From assembly GCA_026984835.1 (NCBI GenBank), contig JALSRI010000191.1, positions 1-39,889 on the forward strand: a stretch of 39,889 nucleotides of DNA, read 5' to 3'. Below, in pieces: positions 27,086 through 35,811 of the stretch; the stretch's first letter is position 1, and each line of letters starts with the position of its first letter. Under the pieces are notes generated by a model. The model saw nothing but the letters and a program-made list of their open reading frames with translations, had not been told where the DNA came from and made no database searches. The position numbers and the translations under genes were made by a program. This DNA is from Thiohalobacter sp. (GTDB taxonomy: Bacteria; Pseudomonadota; Gammaproteobacteria; DSM-19610).

Positions 27086-28186
27086 TCAGGCCTCCACCCA
27101 ACCGGCGGCCCCCGGAGGCAAGGCGGCATCGACCGGCCCGGCGCCGGCGTCGAGCCGGCCGTCCCGCGGCAGCGGCACGCCATCGGTGTCGCGCAGCCAG
27201 GCGCCGGTGGCCAGGCCGTGGGCCCGGCCGTCGTCGAGCGCCGCGGCCAGTTGCAGCGCCGCCTGCAGGCCGGTGGCGGCTTCCAGCGTCGAGGTCACCA
27301 CCGTCTCCAGGCCGGCGGCGCGGGCCTCCTGCGCCAGCCGCCAGGCCGGCAGCAGGCCGCCCATCACCATGGGCTTGAGCACCAGCCGCCGTACCGGCGG
27401 CGCGGCCAGCAGCGCGCCGGCGTCGCGGCCGGCCAGCGACTCGTCCAGTGCCAGCGGAAAGGCGGCCTGCGACTGCAGTCGCCGCAGCACGTTGTCGTCC
27501 GCCGCCACCGGTTCCTCCAGGGATTCGACCGGCAGCTCCGCCAGGGCGCGCAACGCGGCCCCGGCCGCCTCCACCGTCCAGGCGCGGTTGGCGTCCAGCC
27601 GCAGGCGCACCCCCGCCGGCAGGCGGCCCGCCAGCACCCGCAGGCGGCACAGTTCGTCCTCCAGGGGGTGGACGCCCAGCTTGATCTTGAGCACCCGGAA
27701 ACCGGCCGCCAGCGCCGCCTCCAGGCGCGCCCCGATGTCCGCATCCAGCGCCCCCAGCGCCGCGTTCACCGCCACCATCCCCGTGGCCCCGGGCGCCAGC
27801 AGCCGGAACAGCGGCCGGCCGCGGGCGCGCGCCGCCAGCTCCAGCAGCGCGGCTTCCAGGCCACAGCGCAGCGCCGGCGTCGCGCCTGCCCCGACCAGCC
27901 GCGCCGCAAGTCGCTGCAACGCCTGGCCGCGACAACCTGCCAGCAAGCCCGGCAGGACCGCCCGGGCCGCCGCCAGGGTCTCGGTGCCGGCGGCCGGCAG
28001 CGGCGCACACTCGCCCTCGCCGACCAGGCCGGTGTCGGTCTCGATGCGGATCGAGAGGCCGCGGCGCGCATTCAGGCTGCCGGCGGCGCTGTGCCAGGCC
28101 CGTTTCAGCGGCGCGCACCAGGCGCGCCAGCGGATGCGCGACACCCGCGCCGCCGGCAGCAGGGCGTCGAGCGGCTCAGCCGCCAC
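27086..28186 (-). CDS. menC: o-Succinylbenzoate synthase
   Basis: A 366-residue enolase-superfamily enzyme that dehydrates SHCHC to o-succinylbenzoate. The expected catalytic residues are visible: lysines in VLKIKLGV, then metal-binding D in LRLDANRAW, E in SLEEPVA, D in LALDESLAG, and the second-base K in LVLKPMVMGG. The start is uncertain: the GTG at 28186 overlaps the end of menA by 11 bp and is taken here; a GTG at 28144 would remove 14 residues and begin right at the conserved VSRIRWRAW. The gene is the last of a leftward menB-menA-menC operon and its end abuts the repeat array. Confidence 0.9.
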   Translation of the reverse strand: MAAEPLDALLPAARVSRIRWRAWCAPLKRAWHSAAGSLNARRGLSIRIETDTGLVGEGECAPLPAAGTETLAAARAVLPGLLAGCRGQALQRLAARLVGAGATPALRCGLEAALLELAARARGRPLFRLLAPGATGMVAVNAALGALDADIGARLEAALAAGFRVLKIKLGVHPLEDELCRLRVLAGRLPAGVRLRLDANRAWTVEAAGAALRALAELPVESLEEPVAADDNVLRRLQSQAAFPLALDESLAGRDAGALLAAPPVRRLVLKPMVMGGLLPAWRLAQEARAAGLETVVTSTLEAATGLQAALQLAAALDDGRAHGLATGAWLRDTDGVPLPRDGRLDAGAGPVDAALPPGAAGWVEA

Positions 28187-29075
28187 CGACCGGGCCCGCC
28201 AGCAGGTCCACGGCCAGCAGCAGCGCCAGCAGCAACTGGAACAGCGCCGTCCGGCCCAGCAGCGGGTTGAAGGTACGCGGATCGGGGCTGCGCAGGAAGC
28301 GCCACACCAGCCACAGCGCCCCGGGCAGCGCCAGCCAGGGCAACCAGCCGCCGCGGCCGAGTTCGGCCTGCAACGGCGCCAGCAGCAGGAAGGGCCCCAG
28401 CAGGCAGGCCGCGTACAGGCCGCGGCTGAAGCACGGCCCGAAACGCACCGCCAGGGTGCGCTTGCCGGCGCGCGCGTCGTTGTCGCGGTCGCGGTGGTTG
28501 TTGACCACCAGCACACCGGCCGCCGGCAGGCCCAGCAGCAGGCCGAGCAGCAGGCCCGCCGGGCTGAAGCGCCCGCTCTGCAGGAAGGCGCTGCCCGCCA
28601 CCGCCGCCACGCCGAAGAAGAGGAGCACGAACAGCTCGCCGGCGCCCAGGTAGGCGAGCGGCCGCGGCCCGCCCGTGTACAGGTAGCCGGCCGCCAGCGA
28701 GGCCAGCCCCAGCAGCAGGATGGGCCAGCCGCCGACCGCCACCAGGTACAGGCCGATCACCAGCGCCAGGCCGAAAGCCGCCGCCGCCGCGCGCCGCACC
28801 TGGGCAGCGGTCAGCCAGCCCTCGGCGGTGGCGCGCGGCGGGCCGAGGCGGGTGCGGGGGTCGTCGGCGCCGCGCTCGTGGTCGGCGACGTCGTTGTGCA
28901 GGTTGGTGCCGACCTGGATCAGCAGGGCGGCGGCCAGCGCCGCCAGCGCCACTCCGACGTGCAGGCGGCCGGCCTGTGCCCAGCCCAGCGCGCTGCCGGC
29001 CAGCACCGGCGCCACCGACACGCTGAGCGTCTTCGGACGCAGGGCCAGCAGCCAGTACCTGAGGTTGGCGGGCAT
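28176..29075 (-). CDS. menA: 1,4-Dihydroxy-2-naphthoate octaprenyltransferase
   Basis: A 299-residue membrane prenyltransferase of the UbiA superfamily that attaches the polyprenyl tail to dihydroxynaphthoate. The first aspartate-rich motif is NLHNDVADHERGADD and the second NNHRDRDNDARAGKRTLAV, both characteristic of MenA rather than UbiA. The N-terminus LRYWLLALRPKTLSVSVAPVLAGSA is also typical. About eight to nine hydrophobic segments follow. The ATG at 29075 gives this N-terminus; earlier in-frame codons would run back into menB. It lies 19 bp after menB. Confidence 0.94.
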   Translation of the reverse strand: MPANLRYWLLALRPKTLSVSVAPVLAGSALGWAQAGRLHVGVALAALAAALLIQVGTNLHNDVADHERGADDPRTRLGPPRATAEGWLTAAQVRRAAAAAFGLALVIGLYLVAVGGWPILLLGLASLAAGYLYTGGPRPLAYLGAGELFVLLFFGVAAVAGSAFLQSGRFSPAGLLLGLLLGLPAAGVLVVNNHRDRDNDARAGKRTLAVRFGPCFSRGLYAACLLGPFLLLAPLQAELGRGGWLPWLALPGALWLVWRFLRSPDPRTFNPLLGRTALFQLLLALLLAVDLLAGPVGGG

Positions 29076-29094
29076 GCCGTCCCGAGCGCCCGCT

Positions 29095-29916
29095 TCAGGG
29101 CCGGCGCGGAAAACGCGAGAAGTCGGGCGCGCGTTTCTCCAGGAAGGCATCGCGTCCCTCCTGCGCTTCCTCGCTCATGTAGAAGAAGGCGGTGGCGTTG
29201 CCGGCCAGTTCCTGGATGCCGGCCAGGCCGTCGGTGTCGGCGTTGAAGGCGGCCTTCAGCGCCCGCAGCGCGCCCGGGCTCATACGCAGCATCTCGCGGC
29301 ACCAGGCGACGGTCTCGGCCTCCAGTTCCGCCAGCGGCACCACCTGGTTGATCAACCCCATCTGCAGGGCCTGCCCCGCGTCGTACTGGCGGCACAGGAA
29401 CCAGATCTCCTTGGCCTTCTTGAGACCGACGCAACGCGCCAGCAGGCCGGCGCCGAGACCGGCGTCGAAGCTGCCCACGCGCGGCCCGGCCTGACCGAAG
29501 CGGGCGTTGTCGGCGGCGATGGTGAGATCGCACACCAGGTGCAGCACCTGGCCGCCGCCGATGGCGTAGCCGGCCACCATCGCCACCACCGGCTTGGGCA
29601 GGCGGCGGATCTGCATCTGGAGGTCCAGCACGTTCAGGTGCTGCACGCCCTGGCTGTCGCGGTAACCGCCCTGTGCGCCGCGCACGCGCTGGTCGCCGCC
29701 GGAGCAGAACGCCTCGGTGCCCGCGCCGGTCAGGATCACCACGCCGATGTCGGGGTCGTGGTGGGCGTGGTCGAAGGCCTGCATCAGTTCCGTCACCGTC
29801 TCGGGCCGGAAGGCGTTGTGCACCTCCGGCCGGTTGATGGTGATCCTGGCGATGCCTTCGGTGTGATGATAGAGGATGTCCCGGTATTGCTGCCCGGGTA
29901 CGGCGGACCACTGCAT
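29095..29916 (-). CDS. menB: 1,4-Dihydroxy-2-naphthoyl-CoA synthase
   Basis: A 273-residue crotonase-fold enzyme that cyclises o-succinylbenzoyl-CoA to dihydroxynaphthoyl-CoA. Characteristic stretches are [17 protein letters not shown], the oxyanion-hole [32 protein letters not shown] and the MenB-specific [18 protein letters not shown]. The C-terminus [21 protein letters not shown] is diagnostic. The ATG at 29916 is preceded by GGGGAG; the frame upstream of it has no support. It is divergent from menF and is the first gene of menB-menA-menC. Confidence 0.96.
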   Translation of the reverse strand: MQWSAVPGQQYRDILYHHTEGIARITINRPEVHNAFRPETVTELMQAFDHAHHDPDIGVVILTGAGTEAFCSGGDQRVRGAQGGYRDSQGVQHLNVLDLQMQIRRLPKPVVAMVAGYAIGGGQVLHLVCDLTIAADNARFGQAGPRVGSFDAGLGAGLLARCVGLKKAKEIWFLCRQYDAGQALQMGLINQVVPLAELEAETVAWCREMLRMSPGALRALKAAFNADTDGLAGIQELAGNATAFFYMSEEAQEGRDAFLEKRAPDFSRFPRRP

Positions 29917-30076
29917 CGATGTGTCTCCCCTGCTCGGTGACGGGCCATTGTACGCTGCCCCGGGTGACGGGCAAGCCGGCCGGCGCGGGCGCATCCGGGC
30001 CTGTATCTGCCGTGGTATACTCGCTTTTCCTTCCGCAACCGCCTACCGCTGCACCGGCACCCGGACCCGAGCCGCC
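29917..30076. promoter_or_regulatory. Divergent menB-menF promoter region
   Basis: Toward menB, TACAAT on the minus strand (29952-29947) has a TTGCCC 16 bp upstream (29974-29969), a fair sigma-70 pair about 30 bp before the ATG. Toward menF, an extended -10 TGGTATACT lies at 30013-30021, 55 bp before the ATG, with no clear -35. The two start points would be close together, allowing joint control of the two halves of the pathway. Confidence 0.45.
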
Positions 30077-31507
30077 ATGGAGACCGAACAGCTGCTGCAC
30101 CACCTGCGGCGCCGCCTGCAGACCCTGGCGGCCGCAGCGGCCGTATCCGACCACGACGGCCACCTCAGCATCAGCCTCGACATCCCCGCGCCATCCGGGC
30201 CGGCCGACATCGCCGGCTGCGAGGACTGCCTGTACTGGGCACGACCGGCCGACGGCCGGCTGCGTCTCGCCGCCGGCCGCATCGTCGTCGCCGAGGCGGC
30301 CGGCCCGCGGCGCTTCGCGGTGCTGGACGATGCCCTGCAGCGCTTTGGCCGTGGCTGGCGACGGCTGGCGCCGGACGGCCACGGCGTCGACGATGCGCTC
30401 TTCTGCGGCTTCGCCTTCGGCGAGCAGCCGCACCGGGTGCAGCAGACCGGCGGCCTGGCCAACAGCCTGCTGTTCCTGCCCGAGGCGCTGCTGGTGCGCC
30501 ATCACGGGGAGGCGCGGCTGGTGTTCAGCTGCCGCGGCGGCCAGGCCCTGGAACCGGTGCTGGAAAACTGGCTGTACCGGGCGCGCCAGTTGCTCGCCCC
30601 GGCCGGCAGCGGCGTCGGCCGGGGCGTCAGCGCGCCGGCGCCGCTGCTGCCGGTGGCCGGGGACCCCGGCGACTGGACGCCGCGGGTGGAACGGGCGCTG
30701 GCGGCCATCGCCGGCGGCCGCTTCGACAAGCTGGTGATCAGCCGGCGCCTGCGCGTAGACCTGCCCGCGGGCTTTCGCCTGCAGCGCATGCTGGACTGGC
30801 TGCAGCCACGCTACCCGCGCTGCACCCAGTTCGCCGTGCGCAACGGCGGCTACACCCTGGTCGGCGTGTCACCGGAACGGCTGGCGAGTCTGCGCGGGCG
30901 GCGGCTGCAGGTGGACGCCATCGGCGGCTCCTGCGCCCGCGGCGCCGGGGCCGCCGACGACCGGCGCCTGGCGGCCCGGTTGCTGCGCGATGCCAAGAGC
31001 CTGCGCGAACACCGGCTGGTGGTGGAACAGATCACGGCGCTGCTGCAACCCCTGTGCCGCAGCCTGGTCCGGCCGGACCGCCCCGGGCTGCTGCGCCTGC
31101 CGACGGTGCAGCACCTGCACAGCCTGATCAGCGGCCAGCTGCGCCATGAGCTGTCGCTGCTGCGACTGGCCTCGGTGCTGCACCCGACGCCGGCCGTCGG
31201 CGGCCAGCCGCGGCGCACGGCGCTGGACTGGCTGCTCGCCAACGGCGAGCAGGACCGCGGCTGGTACAGCGGCGCGCTGGGCTGGCTGGATCCGCACGGC
31301 GGCGGCGAACTGGCCGTCATCCTGCGCTGCGGGCTGCTCGGCCAGCAGCAGGCCGAATTGTACGCCGGCGCCGGCATCGTCGCCGGTTCCGAACCGCAGC
31401 AGGAGTTCGTCGAGACCGGCTGGAAACTGCACACCATGATCGAAGCACTGCAGGCCGGCGCGGCCCGGCCCGACCCGCGCCGCAGCCGGCGTCCCGGCAC
31501 CGGCTGA
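30077..31507 (+). CDS. menF: Isochorismate synthase
   Basis: A 476-residue chorismate-binding enzyme that converts chorismate to isochorismate, the entry into menaquinone synthesis. Family motifs are FDKLVISRRLRV with the general-base lysine, YTLVGVSPERLASLRG, DAIGGSCARGAGAADD (the conserved region usually read as AGT-x-RG, here GGSCARG), KSLREHRLVVEQI, and YAGAGIVAGSEPQQEFVET. The N-terminal 200 residues are weakly conserved, as usual. I start at the ATG at 30077; the frame is open further upstream but that would cross the menB start. menD begins 5 bp downstream. Confidence 0.92.
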   Translation: METEQLLHHLRRRLQTLAAAAAVSDHDGHLSISLDIPAPSGPADIAGCEDCLYWARPADGRLRLAAGRIVVAEAAGPRRFAVLDDALQRFGRGWRRLAPDGHGVDDALFCGFAFGEQPHRVQQTGGLANSLLFLPEALLVRHHGEARLVFSCRGGQALEPVLENWLYRARQLLAPAGSGVGRGVSAPAPLLPVAGDPGDWTPRVERALAAIAGGRFDKLVISRRLRVDLPAGFRLQRMLDWLQPRYPRCTQFAVRNGGYTLVGVSPERLASLRGRRLQVDAIGGSCARGAGAADDRRLAARLLRDAKSLREHRLVVEQITALLQPLCRSLVRPDRPGLLRLPTVQHLHSLISGQLRHELSLLRLASVLHPTPAVGGQPRRTALDWLLANGEQDRGWYSGALGWLDPHGGGELAVILRCGLLGQQQAELYAGAGIVAGSEPQQEFVETGWKLHTMIEALQAGAARPDPRRSRRPGTG

Positions 31508-31511
31508 CGGC

Positions 31512-33209
31512 GTGCGGCAGGGCGACATCAACCTGCGCTGGGCTTCACGCCTGGTCGCCACCCTGCAGCAGTGTGGCGTACGCCACGCCGTGATCTCGCC
31601 GGGTTCGCGCTCCACGCCGCTGGTGCTGGCGGCGGCGCGGCAGGCGGGGCTGCGCACCCACGTGCTGGCCGACGAACGCAGCGCCGCCTTCTTCGCCCTC
31701 GGCGTCGGCAGGCACAGCGGCGTGCCGGCGCTGGTCATCGGCACCTCGGGCAGCGCGCCGGCCAACTGGTATCCGGCGCTGGTGGAAGCGTCCCGGGGGC
31801 GCGTGCCGCTGCTCGCGCTGAGCGCCGACCGGCCGCCCGAACTGCACGAATGCGGCGCCAACCAGACGCTCGACCAGACGCACCTGTTCGGCCGCTTCGT
31901 GCGCGGCTTCCACGCCCTGGACGCCGACAGCGCCGAGCCGGCGCGCCTGGACGCGCTGGCCTCGCGCGCCGCCCAGGCCTTCGACCAGAGCCTGTGGCCG
32001 CTGGCCGGGCCGGTGCACCTCAACATCGCCTTCCGCGAACCGCTGCTCGGCGACGGCGACGCGCAGGCCGGCGATGCCGCGCCACCGTTTCGCATCGACC
32101 GCCCGCGGTGCGAGCCCGCGGCGCAGACCCTGACCGAACTGGCGGCGCTGATGGACGGTCGGCCGGGGCTGCTGGTGGCCGGCCCGGCGCGGCCGGACGA
32201 GGACTTCGCCGGCGCCCTGGGCGAACTGGCGGGGCGGCTCGACTGCCCGCTGCTGGCCGACCCCCTGTCGGGGCTGCGCTGCGGCGGCCACGACCGCTCG
32301 CGGGTGATCGGCGGCTACGACAGCTTCCTGCGCGACGCCGGCTTCGCTGCCGCCTGGGCGCCGGACTGGGTGCTGCAGTTCGGCGATGCGCCAGTATCGA
32401 AGGTCCTGCAGCACTACCTGGACCGGCATGCCGCCGACGCCACCCAGGTGCGCGTCGCCCCGGCTGGCCCCTGGCCCGACCCCAACCGCCGCGGCCGCTG
32501 GCTGCTGCATGCCGACCCGCTGGCGCTGGTGGAGGCGCTGAACCGCCAGCCGCCCGCGCCGGCGCCGGCCGGCTGGAGCGCCGCCTTCCTGGAACGCGAA
32601 CGAGGCGTCACCGAGGCGCTGCAGGCCCTGCCGCAGCGGCCGCTGGAGGCGGACGTGTTCGAGACCGTGGCGCGGCTGCTGCCTGCGCAGGGCCTGGTGT
32701 TCGCCGGCAACTCGATGGTCATCCGCGACTGCGACAGCTTCCTGCGCGGCCGCGACGCGCCGCTGCGGCTGCACGCCAACCGCGGCGCCAGCGGCATCGA
32801 CGGCAACGTCTCCACCGTGTTCGGGCTGGCGGCCGCGGCCGGGCGGCCGGTGCTCGGCCTGCTCGGCGACCTGGCGCTGTTCCACGACATGAACGGCCTG
32901 GCCGCGGCACGCGAGGCGGACGCCACCCTGGTGGTGTTCAACAACGGCGGCGGCGCCATCTTCGGCTACCTGCCGCAGGCGGAGCTGGCGGAATTTAAAC
33001 GCTTCTGGCTCACCGACCCGGCGCTGGACCTGGCGCTGGTGGCGCGCCTGCACGGCCTGCGCTACGCGCTGGCGGAAGACGCGGCCGGCTTCGGGCGACA
33101 CCTGGCCCGGGCGCTGGAGCGGTCCGGCAGCAGTCTCATCGAGGTGTGCGTCGACCGCGAGGACAGCCTGGCGCGGCACCGCGAGTTCTGGTCGCGGCTG
33201 GGCGGCTGA
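31512..33209 (+). CDS. menD: SEPHCHC synthase (2-succinyl-5-enolpyruvyl-6-hydroxy-3-cyclohexene-1-carboxylate synthase)
   Basis: A 565-residue thiamine-diphosphate enzyme that joins isochorismate with the succinyl semialdehyde unit from 2-oxoglutarate. The Pyr domain has VISPGSRSTPLVLAA, the conserved glutamate in LADERSAAFFALG, and TSGSAPANWYPALVEA. The PP domain has ANRGASGIDGNVST, the ThDP/Mg motif GDLALFHDMNGL and FNNGGGAIFGYLPQ. GTG start 5 bp after menF. No menH follows, unlike the E. coli menFDHBCE order; the next gene is convergent. Confidence 0.96.
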   Translation: MRQGDINLRWASRLVATLQQCGVRHAVISPGSRSTPLVLAAARQAGLRTHVLADERSAAFFALGVGRHSGVPALVIGTSGSAPANWYPALVEASRGRVPLLALSADRPPELHECGANQTLDQTHLFGRFVRGFHALDADSAEPARLDALASRAAQAFDQSLWPLAGPVHLNIAFREPLLGDGDAQAGDAAPPFRIDRPRCEPAAQTLTELAALMDGRPGLLVAGPARPDEDFAGALGELAGRLDCPLLADPLSGLRCGGHDRSRVIGGYDSFLRDAGFAAAWAPDWVLQFGDAPVSKVLQHYLDRHAADATQVRVAPAGPWPDPNRRGRWLLHADPLALVEALNRQPPAPAPAGWSAAFLERERGVTEALQALPQRPLEADVFETVARLLPAQGLVFAGNSMVIRDCDSFLRGRDAPLRLHANRGASGIDGNVSTVFGLAAAAGRPVLGLLGDLALFHDMNGLAAAREADATLVVFNNGGGAIFGYLPQAELAEFKRFWLTDPALDLALVARLHGLRYALAEDAAGFGRHLARALERSGSSLIEVCVDREDSLARHREFWSRLGG

Positions 33210-33212
33210 GGG

Positions 33213-33614
33213 TCAGCCGGCCTGCAGCCGTTGCCGCAGCGCGGCCGGCAGCGGCAGCGGCCGCCCGCCGCCCGTGTCGATGCAGACGTGCACGCTGCGG
33301 GCGCGCGCCGCGAGATCGCCGCCCGGCGTGTAGAAGGCGCAGTCGAGACGAAACGACGTGTCGCCGACGGCGCCCACGGTCACCACCGTCTCCACCTCGA
33401 CGCCGTGGCGCAGCGGCGCCAGGTAGTCGGCCTCGGCGTGCACCACCGGCAGCGCCATGGCGCCGGCCGCCAGCAGCTCGTGCAGCGGCTGGCCGATATG
33501 CGCCAGGAAGGCTTCGCAGGCATCGTGGGCGTGGCGGAACAGCTCCGGGTAGAACAGCACGCCGGCGCGGTCGACCGACGACAGGCCGAGCGCGAAGCGG
33601 TAGCGAAAATCCAC
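33213..33614 (-). CDS. 4HBT hotdog thioesterase, probable 1,4-dihydroxy-2-naphthoyl-CoA hydrolase (MenI-like)
   Basis: A 133-residue single hotdog-fold protein of the 4-hydroxybenzoyl-CoA thioesterase type. The N-terminus FRYRFALGLSSVDRAGVLFYPELFRHAHDACEAFL carries the DxxGVLFYP active-site segment of that family. Such enzymes remove CoA from dihydroxynaphthoyl-CoA before prenylation; the location among men genes makes this the likely substrate (inference). The GTG start is 10 bp after the nosY stop on the same strand, so it is the terminal gene of the nos operon and convergent with menD, whose stop is 3 bp away. Confidence 0.82.
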   Translation of the reverse strand: MDFRYRFALGLSSVDRAGVLFYPELFRHAHDACEAFLAHIGQPLHELLAAGAMALPVVHAEADYLAPLRHGVEVETVVTVGAVGDTSFRLDCAFYTPGGDLAARARSVHVCIDTGGGRPLPLPAALRQRLQAG

Positions 33615-33624
33615 GCCCGCCGTC

Positions 33625-34452
33625 TCAGGGCAGGTCGCCGCGCCGGAACACGCGGTAGCCGGCCGCGGCGCACGCCAGGCCGAGCAGGGCCGGGTAGACC
33701 AGCGCCCAGGCCAGGAAGCCGGCCTGCCCGAAGTGGTCGAGAATGACGTAGGCGGCCGGACCCAGCAGCACCAGCTGCGGGTCGAACAACATCATGGAAG
33801 CGGTGCGGAACACCTGCAGCGGATTGACCAGGGCGATGCCGATGACGCCCTCGGACGGCAGGCCATGGCGGATGAGCAGGCCCAGCAGCACCAGGTCCAT
33901 GAACATCAGCAGCGCCAGCCAGACCACGAAGGCGGTGCCGGTGGCGACGTCGGAGGAACGCGCCAGGGTCGACACCAGCATGCCGATGCCGAGGAAACAC
34001 AGCGCCAGCGACACCAGGAAGCCGGTGTAGAACAGCACCTGCGCCCAGGGGATGTCGGCGCCGCGCGCCGCCCCCCAGGCGACCGCCAGCAGCATGGCCA
34101 GGAACACCGGCAGGAACACCACGAAGAAGCGCCCCGCCAGTTTGCCCCAGAACCAGCTCGCCAGGCTCACCGGCAGCGACAGCATGTATTCGAAGATGCC
34201 GGCCTCGCGGTCGCCGGCCACCGAACGCACGGTGGTGATGAGCACGAACAGCGGCAGGATGGCCATGGTGATCTGCAGGTAGGTGACCAGCACCCGCGAC
34301 AGGCCGGTGAAGCCCATGACCCGCGACTCGGTCAGGCCGGACAGGAACAAGGCCACCACCACGCCGCCGAACACCAGGGCGTAGAGCAGGAACCAGCGCG
34401 AACGCAGCGATTCGCTGACGTCGGCGCGGGCGGTGAGCAGGAGGTGTTTCAT
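33625..34452 (-). CDS. nosY: NosY, ABC transporter permease for nitrous oxide reductase maturation
   Basis: A 275-residue membrane protein with six main hydrophobic segments, the permease of the NosFY ABC transporter that with NosD is needed to assemble the copper-sulfur CuZ site of nitrous oxide reductase. The NosY pattern is clear in SLRSRWFLLYALVFGGVVVALF, LPLFVLITTVRSVAGDREAGIFEYMLSLPVS and LVNPLQVFRTASMMLFDPQL. The ATG overlaps the nosL stop as ATGA, so translation is coupled. The MenI-like thioesterase gene follows after 10 bp. Confidence 0.93.
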   Translation of the reverse strand: MKHLLLTARADVSESLRSRWFLLYALVFGGVVVALFLSGLTESRVMGFTGLSRVLVTYLQITMAILPLFVLITTVRSVAGDREAGIFEYMLSLPVSLASWFWGKLAGRFFVVFLPVFLAMLLAVAWGAARGADIPWAQVLFYTGFLVSLALCFLGIGMLVSTLARSSDVATGTAFVVWLALLMFMDLVLLGLLIRHGLPSEGVIGIALVNPLQVFRTASMMLFDPQLVLLGPAAYVILDHFGQAGFLAWALVYPALLGLACAAAGYRVFRRGDLP

Positions 34453-34940
34453 GGCGCCGCCTCTGCGGGCGGGGCATGACGGTGGCCGCGCTGTGCATGC
34501 TCGCGCGCTTCCACCTCGCGGATGTGCGCCTGCGCCTGCGCGAAATCCAGCCCGCCCGCCGCGCCGGCCGGCACCGCGCCCAGGCCGTAGCCCATGGGCG
34601 TGATCTGTCCGGTCAGGTAACGCGCGGCGCGCGCATCCAGCCACTCGCCGCTGCGGGAATCCGCCACCCAGATCTCGGTGCGCGGGTCGTCCTTCCAGGG
34701 CCGGTCGTCCAGCCACAGCACGGCGCAGCCGATGTCGTCGAACTTGTACACCCGGGTGGGCCGACCGGCCGGGGCGCCGCGCACCTCGGCGGCATAGTGG
34801 CGGTCGCTGATGGCCATGGCGCAGCGGCTGCAGACGTCCTGGTCCCAGCGGATGTCGACCGGGCCGGTGGCGTCCTGGCGACCGCAGCCGGCCAGCAGCA
34901 CCAGCAGCACGCCCAGCAGCGCGTCAGGCCAGGCTCGCAC
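34449..34940 (-). CDS. nosL: NosL, copper-binding lipoprotein of nitrous oxide reductase assembly
   Basis: A 163-residue lipoprotein with a signal peptide (LLGVLLVLLAGC) whose lipobox cysteine anchors it in the membrane facing the periplasm. The Cu(I)-binding NosL motif C-x-x-C-x-M is VCSRCAMAISD, and YKFDDIGCAVLWL and TPMGYGLGAVP follow as usual. NosL passes copper to the Nos apparatus. The C-terminal tail is rich in His and Glu. The GTG at 34940 has a strong GAGGAGAAGG upstream and overlaps nosF by 17 bp; it gives the standard signal peptide, so longer frames are rejected. The order F-L-Y is somewhat unusual, since nosL is often last. Confidence 0.93.
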   Translation of the reverse strand: MRAWPDALLGVLLVLLAGCGRQDATGPVDIRWDQDVCSRCAMAISDRHYAAEVRGAPAGRPTRVYKFDDIGCAVLWLDDRPWKDDPRTEIWVADSRSGEWLDARAARYLTGQITPMGYGLGAVPAGAAGGLDFAQAQAHIREVEAREHAQRGHRHAPPAEAAP

Positions 34941-35811
34941 GTACCTTCTCCTCGTCTCCGACGGCCTCCTGCAACTGGATGCCCTTGAGCAGGCCGGCAT
35001 AGCGCGACAACACGCCCAGGAAACGCAGCCGGTCCGGACCGGCCACCCGGCCGTGCCAGACCCGGCCGTCGGCTTCGTCGGTGAAACCCCACTCGCGCAC
35101 GGTCTCGGCGAAGGCCGCGTCGGCGCGCGTCAGCGTCAGGTGGCAGTCGAGCAGGCCGGCCATGTCCACCTGGTCGGCGACATGGTCGTCGAGCACGATC
35201 TCGCCGCGGTCCAGTTCCAGCACCCGGTTCACCAGCGCCGCCACTTCGTCGAGGCGGTGGCTGGAGATGATCATGGCCGAGCGCGCCTGGCGTTCGGCCA
35301 GCAGGCCGAAGAAGGCATGGCGGGCCTCGGGGTCGAGGTTGGCGGCCGGCTCGTCCAGCACCAGCAGATCGCAGTCGCGGCCCAGGGCGATGCTGATCAG
35401 CAGCTTCTGCTTCTGGCCGCCGGACAGCTTGTTGAAGGGCTGGCCGGAGAAACGGCGCGCGTCCAGCCCCAGCCGCATGGAGACGTCGTACATGCGCTGC
35501 GGGTCGCTGTCGCAGACGCCGGCGGCGAAGCCGATCAGCTGGCCGACCGGCATCTTCAGGGGTGGCGCGATCTGCGGCACGAAGCCGACGTGGCGCAGCA
35601 CCTCGGTCCGGTGCCGGCGCGGGTCGAGGCCGTTCACCCTCACCTCGCCGTCACAGATGTATTCACCGAGCAGGCAGCGGATCAGGGTGGTCTTGCCGGC
35701 GCCATTGGAGCCGACCAGGGCGATGCGGTGGCCGCGGCCGACGTCCAGGTCGATGCCGCGCAGCACCTCGGCGCGGCGAAAACGCTTGCGGACGTTTTTG
35801 AAATGAATCAT
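34924..35811 (-). CDS. nosF: NosF, ABC transporter ATPase
   Basis: A 295-residue ATPase that powers the NosFY transporter for NosD-dependent maturation of nitrous oxide reductase. Walker A is GSNGAGKTT, the signature LSGGQKQKL, Walker B LLVLDEPAANLD, and the switch histidine lies in SSHRLDEV. The C-terminal 70 residues (from VDMAGLLDCHLTLTR) form the additional domain of Nos-type ATPases. The start ATG overlaps the nosH stop by one base (TGATG). Confidence 0.94.
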   Translation of the reverse strand: MIHFKNVRKRFRRAEVLRGIDLDVGRGHRIALVGSNGAGKTTLIRCLLGEYICDGEVRVNGLDPRRHRTEVLRHVGFVPQIAPPLKMPVGQLIGFAAGVCDSDPQRMYDVSMRLGLDARRFSGQPFNKLSGGQKQKLLISIALGRDCDLLVLDEPAANLDPEARHAFFGLLAERQARSAMIISSHRLDEVAALVNRVLELDRGEIVLDDHVADQVDMAGLLDCHLTLTRADAAFAETVREWGFTDEADGRVWHGRVAGPDRLRFLGVLSRYAGLLKGIQLQEAVGDEEKVRASLA

